Part shown: one piece after another, positions 59,746-64,000 of the stretch | Numbering within the stretch: position 1 is the stretch's first letter | Layout of the letters: each line of letters starts with the position of its first letter | Source of the DNA: JABCPH02 sp963524305 | GTDB lineage: Bacteria; Fusobacteriota; Fusobacteriia; Fusobacteriales; Leptotrichiaceae | Direction of reading: 5' to 3' | DNA length: 64,000 bases | NCBI GenBank assembly: GCA_963524305.1 | Contig: CAURGH010000008.1 | Coordinates: forward strand, 25,400 to 89,399 | Program-made: the position numbers and the translations under genes | The notes under the pieces: generated by a model | The model's input: the letters and a program-made list of their open reading frames with translations, nothing else | What the model was told of the DNA's origin: nothing | Databases searched by the model: none

Positions 59746-60766
59746 AACAATTTTAGTACCTGGTGGAGCAGGGTATATAGGTTCACACACAGTTTTAGAT
59801 TTGTTAAAAAAAGGGTTTACACCAATAATTGTCGATAATTTTAGTAATTCTACAAAAAAAGTAATTGGTATTTTGGAAGAATTGTCAGGAGAAAAAATAA
59901 AATATTATGAATTAGATGTTAGAAATAAAGAAGGGTTAAGAAAAATATTTCAAGAAAATAAAATTGATGCAGTAATTAATTTTGCTGGATCAAAAGCAGT
60001 TGGAGAATCAGTTGAAAAACCACTAATGTATTATGATAACAATTTATTTGGAATGATTACTTTACTTGAAGTAATGAAGGAATTTAATGTAAAAAATATC
60101 GTATTTAGTTCATCAGCTACTGTTTATGGTGTTTCTGAAAAAGTTCCTTTTGTGGAAACTGATCCAATGGGAGAAGTTACAAATCCTTATGGACGTACAA
60201 AAGTAATAATCGAACATATTTTAATGGATTTGGCAAAATCTGACAATACTTGGAATATCATTGCTCTTAGATATTTCAATCCATTAGGTGCTCATGAAAG
60301 TGGAAGAATTGGAGAAGATCCAAACGGAATTCCAAACAACCTTTCACCTTACATAACTCAAGTTGCAGTTGGAAAATTGGAAAAATTACATATTTTTGGA
60401 AATGATTATGACACCCCAGATGGAACTTGCATAAGAGATTTCATTCATGTAAATGATTTGGCGGCAGGACATTCAGCAGCATTAAATTATTTATTTAATA
60501 ATGAAAATCTTGGTTTTGATGCGATAAATTTAGGAAGCGAAAAAGGTTACAGCGTTCTTGAAATTTTAAGTAATTTTGAAAAAGCTGTTGGAAAAGAAAT
60601 TCCTTATGTAATTGACGGAAGAAGAGCTGGAGATATTGCAGTCTGTTATGCAGATGCTTCAAAAGCTAAAAAATTATTAAATTGGGAAGCAAAATATACA
60701 ATTGAAGATATGTGCCGTGATTCTTGGAATTGGCAAAAGAAAAATCCAAATGGATTTAAAGATTAA
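59738..60766 (+). CDS. galE: UDP-glucose 4-epimerase GalE
   Basis: Interconverts UDP-glucose and UDP-galactose for surface polysaccharides. Rossmann start VPGGAGYIGSHTVLDLL; the catalytic Ser and Tyr/Lys lie in FSSSATVYG and NPYGRTK; then ALRYFNPLGAHESGRIGEDP and GTCIRDFIHVNDLA. The 342 residues are normal. It overlaps the thioredoxin gene. Confidence 0.95.
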   Translation: MSKTILVPGGAGYIGSHTVLDLLKKGFTPIIVDNFSNSTKKVIGILEELSGEKIKYYELDVRNKEGLRKIFQENKIDAVINFAGSKAVGESVEKPLMYYDNNLFGMITLLEVMKEFNVKNIVFSSSATVYGVSEKVPFVETDPMGEVTNPYGRTKVIIEHILMDLAKSDNTWNIIALRYFNPLGAHESGRIGEDPNGIPNNLSPYITQVAVGKLEKLHIFGNDYDTPDGTCIRDFIHVNDLAAGHSAALNYLFNNENLGFDAINLGSEKGYSVLEILSNFEKAVGKEIPYVIDGRRAGDIAVCYADASKAKKLLNWEAKYTIEDMCRDSWNWQKKNPNGFKD

Positions 60767-60798
60767 TTTATTTAAAAAATATCGAAAGGAACTAGAAA

Positions 60799-62034
60799 AT
60801 GAACAACTTTGAAGAAAAATTAAATAAGTATGCAGAGGTAATCGTAAAAATTGGAGCAAATGTTCAAAAAGGACAAAAAGTTTGGGTAAATTGTACGACT
60901 GATGCGTTGCCATTGGTTTACAAAGTTACAGAATTGGCTTATAGAGAGGGAGCGAGTGATGTTCATGTTAAATTGGCAGATGATAAATTGTCAAGACTTC
61001 ATGCTGAATATCAGTCGAAAGAAGATTATTCTCATATTTCTCAATGGGCGATTGACGAGAGAAATGATTATCTTGACAATAATGTAGTGTTTATCCACAT
61101 TTTAAGCAGTTCTCCAAATTTATTTGCAGGAATTGATCCAGAAAAATTAGGAGCATTGGCAAAAAATTCGGGAGAAGCTTATAAACATTATAGAACATGT
61201 GTTATGACAGATGTAAATTCATGGACGATTGCAAGTTATCCTTCAGCAGATTGGGCAAAACTTGTATTTCCGGATGAAAAAGATATTGATGTTGCACAGG
61301 AAAAATTGCTTGATGCGATATTGAAAACTGTGAGAGTTGATAAAGATGATCCGGTTAAGGCTTGGGAAGAACATAGAAAAAATTTAACTGAAAAAGCTGA
61401 ATTTTTAAATAATAAAAATTTCGTGGCACTTCACTATACTTCAAAAGGAACTGATTTGACAGTTGGACTTCCTAAAAATCATATTTGGGTGGCAGCTGGA
61501 AGTGTTAATGCGAAAGGGGCTGATTTCTTGCCTAATATGCCGACAGAGGAAGTGTTTACGGCTGGAGATAGAGATCGTGTAGATGGTTATGTTTCTAATA
61601 AAAAACCACTTTCGTATCAAGGAAATATTATTGACAATTTCAAATTGACTTTTAAAGATGGAAAAGTTGTAGATTTTGAAGCAGAAGAAGGTTACGACAT
61701 TTTGAAACAGTTGCTTGATACTGATGAAGGTTCGAGAAGAATAGGAGAAGTTGCCCTTGTGCCAAATGATTCACCTATTTCAAATTCAGGACTTCTTTAC
61801 TATCAAACATTATTTGACGAAAATGCTTCAAACCATTTAGCATTGGGTGCCGCATACCCAACTAATGTAAAAGATGGAACAAAAATGACAGAAGAAGAAT
61901 TAATAAAAGCTCATATTAATCAATCAATTTCACATGTTGATTTTATGATTGGGGATGCCGAAATGGATATTGATGGAATTTTGGAAGATGGAACGAGAGT
62001 TCCTGTATTTAGAAAAGGAAATTGGGCCTTTTAA
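60799..62034 (+). CDS. M29 family aminopeptidase (AmpS/PepS)
   Basis: Metal-dependent aminopeptidase of 411 residues that trims peptides from the N terminus. Family motifs: VKIGANVQKGQKVWVNC at the start, LHYTSKGTDLTVGLPKNHIW, NMPTEEVFTAGDRDRVDG (Glu ligand) and LGAAYPTNVKDGTKMTEEEL, with SISHVDFMIGDAEMDIDG (His and Asp ligands) near the end. The ribosome site is AAAGGAAC. Single gene; a 300-base gap follows. Confidence 0.93.
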   Translation: MNNFEEKLNKYAEVIVKIGANVQKGQKVWVNCTTDALPLVYKVTELAYREGASDVHVKLADDKLSRLHAEYQSKEDYSHISQWAIDERNDYLDNNVVFIHILSSSPNLFAGIDPEKLGALAKNSGEAYKHYRTCVMTDVNSWTIASYPSADWAKLVFPDEKDIDVAQEKLLDAILKTVRVDKDDPVKAWEEHRKNLTEKAEFLNNKNFVALHYTSKGTDLTVGLPKNHIWVAAGSVNAKGADFLPNMPTEEVFTAGDRDRVDGYVSNKKPLSYQGNIIDNFKLTFKDGKVVDFEAEEGYDILKQLLDTDEGSRRIGEVALVPNDSPISNSGLLYYQTLFDENASNHLALGAAYPTNVKDGTKMTEEELIKAHINQSISHVDFMIGDAEMDIDGILEDGTRVPVFRKGNWAF

Positions 62035-62242
62035 GAAAAAGTGAAACTCATCACGATTAATTTCACGAGTGCTTTTTGCTTAAAAAAACATAATTTTTTC
62101 CACTAAATTTTCAAGAAAAAACTAATTGTTAAACGAATAGTATTAGCATTGCAACTTATAGAATATACAAGCATCCAATAATATTAATATTTATAACAAA
62201 AATTATTAGAAAAAGTTAACTTCTGCACTAAAAAAAATCTTC

Positions 62243-62271
62243 TTGAAAAACATACTAAAATATGATATGAT
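62243..62271 (+). promoter_or_regulatory. Promoter of rpmE2
   Basis: TTGAAA at 62243-62248 and TATGAT at 62266-62271 with a 17-base spacer. The gap 62035-62334 otherwise shows a weak imperfect hairpin (GTGAAA/TTTCAC at about 62041-62066, then CTTTTTGC) that may end the M29 gene's transcript. Confidence 0.55.
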
Positions 62272-62334
62272 TAGTATAAATGTTAGAAATTAAATAATAT
62301 AATTTAATAATTATAGCAAGGAAAGGAGCCAATA

Positions 62335-62574
62335 ATGAAAAAAGATTTACATCCAAAATACGATTTTGTTGTATTTGAAGATACAAGTAATGGAGAAAAA
62401 TTCTTAGGTAAATCAACAAAAGGTTCAAAAGAAACTACTACTTTTGAAGGAAAAGAATATCCTGTAATTAAAGTTGCAACAAGTTCAACTTCACACCCAT
62501 TCTATACTGGAAAATCTAAATTTGTTGATGAAACAGGAAGAGTTGATAAATTTAAGAAAAAATATAATTTATAA
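62335..62574 (+). CDS. rpmE2: Ribosomal protein bL31 (type B)
   Basis: Large-subunit protein of 79 residues. The start MKKDLHPKYDFVVFEDTSNG and the TSSTSHPFYTGK stretch are typical of bL31, and the absence of the zinc Cys pairs makes it the Cys-minus (type B, YkgM/RpmE2) form. This form usually replaces the zinc form in low zinc. Ribosome site GGAAAGGAGCC. Own promoter and terminator. Confidence 0.95.
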   Translation: MKKDLHPKYDFVVFEDTSNGEKFLGKSTKGSKETTTFEGKEYPVIKVATSSTSHPFYTGKSKFVDETGRVDKFKKKYNL

Positions 62575-62636
62575 TTCGATAAATTATTCAATTAAAACTA
62601 AAATTGCATAATTGTAATTTTAGTAAAATTAATATT

Positions 62637-62678
62637 AACAGAGTTTCTATTTAAATAGTTTGCTCTGTTTTTTTGTTT
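62637..62678 (+). terminator. Terminator after rpmE2
   Basis: AACAGAG pairs with CTCTGTT (about 62637-62670) with an inner CTATTT/AAATAG stem, followed by TTTTTTT. The following gap to 62883 shows no other gene; TATACT at 62762-62767 may be the upp -10 box. Confidence 0.85.
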
Positions 62679-62883
62679 ATAAATAATAGATAAATAATTA
62701 TATAATTTTGATTATTAGAAATGGAAAAATAAAAAATGTAAAATTTTATCAAAAAATGAGGTATACTAGAAGTAATGGAAAATTATAAATTTATTGATTA
62801 AATTGATTAACAAAAAAAATATTTGTGTTTTTCTTATCATAGATTTTGATATAAACAAAATAAAAAACAGGAGTGATGAAAAA

Positions 62884-63507
62884 ATGTCAGTTTACGAATT
62901 AAAACATCCTTTAATTGAACATAAATTAACTAATTTAAGGGATAAAAATACAGATACGAAACATTTTAGAGAGATTTTGAATGAAGTAGCAGGATTGATG
63001 GTATATGAAGCTACAAAAGGCTTAAAATTAAAAGAAATTGAAGTAGAAACTCCAATTCAAGCAACAAAAGCCAAAATTTTAGAAGATCCAATCACATTAG
63101 TTCCAATATTGAGAGCAGGACTTGGAATGGTTGATGGAATTATGCAATTACTTCCAAATGCAAAAATAGGCCATTTAGGAGTTTACAGAAATGAAGAAAC
63201 CTTAAAACCAACTTATTATTATGCAAAGATGCCTTCAAATATAACTGAAAGTCAGGTATTTGTTTTAGACCCAATGCTTGCAACAGGAGGTTCAATGATT
63301 TATACAATTGATTATTTAAAAAAAATTGGAGTAAAGAATATAACAATGTTATGTATAATCGGAGCACCAGAAGGAATAGAAAATGTAGCTAAAAAACATC
63401 CTGATGTTGATTTATACATTACTTCTATTGATAAAGGATTGACAGAAAAGGCATATATTTATCCAGGTTTAGGAGATGCAGGGGATAGAATTTTTGGAAC
63501 AAAATAA
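62884..63507 (+). CDS. upp: Uracil phosphoribosyltransferase Upp
   Basis: Makes UMP from uracil and PRPP. The start at 62884 follows AGGAGTGATG; an in-frame ATG at 62794 adds 30 unlike residues. Family motifs: LKHPLIEHKLTNLRDKNTDT at the N terminus, LVPILRAGLGMVDGI, and the PRPP loop VLDPMLATGGSM (near residue 127). The 207 residues match the family. A gap without genes precedes the tRNA cluster. Confidence 0.95.
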   Translation: MSVYELKHPLIEHKLTNLRDKNTDTKHFREILNEVAGLMVYEATKGLKLKEIEVETPIQATKAKILEDPITLVPILRAGLGMVDGIMQLLPNAKIGHLGVYRNEETLKPTYYYAKMPSNITESQVFVLDPMLATGGSMIYTIDYLKKIGVKNITMLCIIGAPEGIENVAKKHPDVDLYITSIDKGLTEKAYIYPGLGDAGDRIFGTK

Positions 63508-63596
63508 TTTCAAAAAATGAATTAATCGAAATATCGATAAAATAATACTTCAAAGTTAGATTTAGAAAAAAAACTAAAAAAGTAAAAAAAAACTAG

Positions 63597-63625
63597 TTGA
63601 CAATTTTTTGAAAGTATGGTATTAT
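63597..63625 (+). promoter_or_regulatory. Promoter of the tRNA cluster
   Basis: TTGACA at 63597-63602 and TATTAT at 63620-63625 with a 17-base spacer, 32 bases before tRNA-Pro. Confidence 0.88.
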
Positions 63626-63657
63626 ATTTCTTGTCCAGTGAGGATAAAAAATATAAA

Positions 63658-63734
63658 CGGTGTATAGCGCAGTTCGGTAGCGCACCTGCCTTGGGAGCAG
63701 GGGGTCGCAGGTTCAAATCCTGCTACACCGACCA
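63658..63734 (+). tRNA. tRNA-Pro (anticodon TGG)
   Basis: A 77-base tRNA with encoded CCA. Acceptor CGGTGTA pairs with TACACCG; the anticodon loop CTTGGGA gives TGG. It is the first of four tandem tRNAs at the window end. Confidence 0.97.
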
Positions 63735-63745
63735 TCTATAAAAAT

Positions 63746-63821
63746 GCGGGAGTAGCTCAGTTGGTAGAGCGTCAGCCTTCCAAGCTGAATGTCGCGAGTT
63801 CGACCCTCGTCTCCCGCTCCA
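63746..63821 (+). tRNA. tRNA-Gly (anticodon TCC)
   Basis: A 76-base tRNA with encoded CCA. Acceptor GCGGGAG pairs with CTCCCGC; the anticodon loop CTTCCAA gives TCC. It lies 11 bases after tRNA-Pro. Confidence 0.97.
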
Positions 63822-63865
63822 TTTTTATTTTTAGGGATTTAGAATTAAATAAATTGCATATTTAT

Positions 63866-63942
63866 GGTGATCGTAGTTCAGTTGGTAGAGCGCCAGTTTG
63901 TGGCACTGGTTGTCGCGGGTTCAAGTCCCGTCGATCACCCCA
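63866..63942 (+). tRNA. tRNA-His (anticodon GTG)
   Basis: A 77-base tRNA with encoded CCA and the extra 5' G typical of His. Acceptor GTGATCG pairs with CGATCAC; the anticodon loop TTGTGGC gives GTG. Confidence 0.96.
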
Positions 63943-63948
63943 TAATAT

Positions 63949-64000
63949 GAGCCATTAGCTCAGTCGGTAGAGCACTTGACTTTTAATCAAGGTGTCACTG
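63949..64000 (+). tRNA. tRNA-Lys (anticodon TTT), cut by the window edge
   Basis: The visible part starts GAGCCATTAGCTCAG and reaches past the anticodon loop CTTTTAA (TTT). The T arm and 3' acceptor strand are outside the window. Confidence 0.93.

Noticed and set aside
1..64000. CRISPR array, insertion sequence or prophage
   Set aside because: No regularly spaced identical repeats, no transposase or integrase and no phage structural genes were found in the window.

Overview
The window looks like the chromosome of an anaerobic, very AT-rich member of the Fusobacteriota, most probably Leptotrichia or a close relative. This rests on base composition, strong AAGGAGG-type ribosome sites, a giant autotransporter with the N-terminal region typical of that group, and Clostridia/Fusobacteria-type versions of many genes. 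The genus is an inference; no 16S gene is present.

Positions 1-21830 hold a hybrid bacterial microcompartment (BMC) locus. The left edge cuts into the end of a propanediol-type (pdu) block: the two subunits of the diol dehydratase reactivase, a PduO C-terminal-like protein, and a PduP-like aldehyde dehydrogenase whose catalytic Cys is replaced by Ser. A complete ethanolamine (eut) block follows: shell proteins (two nearly identical EutM copies, EutS, a EutK-like protein with a long acidic tail, EutN, EutL), EutP, EutE with an intact Cys, EutT, PduL, an iron alcohol dehydrogenase, the EutV/EutW regulatory pair, EutA/B/C, the permease EutH, a secreted HAD phosphatase and EutQ. Ethanolamine would enter through EutH and be split by EutBC to acetaldehyde and ammonia. 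EutE and PduL would make acetyl-phosphate, the alcohol dehydrogenase would recycle NADH, and EutT and EutA would maintain adenosylcobalamin and the lyase. All genes are on the + strand and the block ends at a clear hairpin terminator at 21801-21830.

Positions 22141-26908 are housekeeping: a TPR protein, a TtcA-like protein, UppP, HemZ, an HhH protein and tRNA-Leu. Positions 26909-38917 form a decaying accessory zone. It holds a broken partial copy of the autotransporter beta domain, an antisense relic of a RelB/DinJ-YoeB-like toxin-antitoxin pair, an intact autotransporter of about 2,320 residues, an ascorbate-type PTS remnant (truncated IIB, intact IIA), an ECF vitamin-type transporter operon, and inside that operon a frameshifted macro-domain remnant.

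Positions 39252-63507 are mostly core genes: the second ECF ATPase, a cysteine desulfurase, a Cof phosphatase, dnaE, an AccB-like protein lacking the biotin-accepting Lys, accC, Asp23/AmaP, nusB, an MFS carrier, a lipoprotein, hemL-cobT-cobC-cobK (tetrapyrrole/B12 synthesis, supporting the B12-dependent lyase), a copper-chaperone-like protein, a methyltransferase, flavodoxin, comM, a DNA glycosylase, thioredoxin, galE, an M29 aminopeptidase, rpmE2 and upp. The window ends in a tRNA cluster (Pro, Gly, His, Lys), the last cut by the edge.
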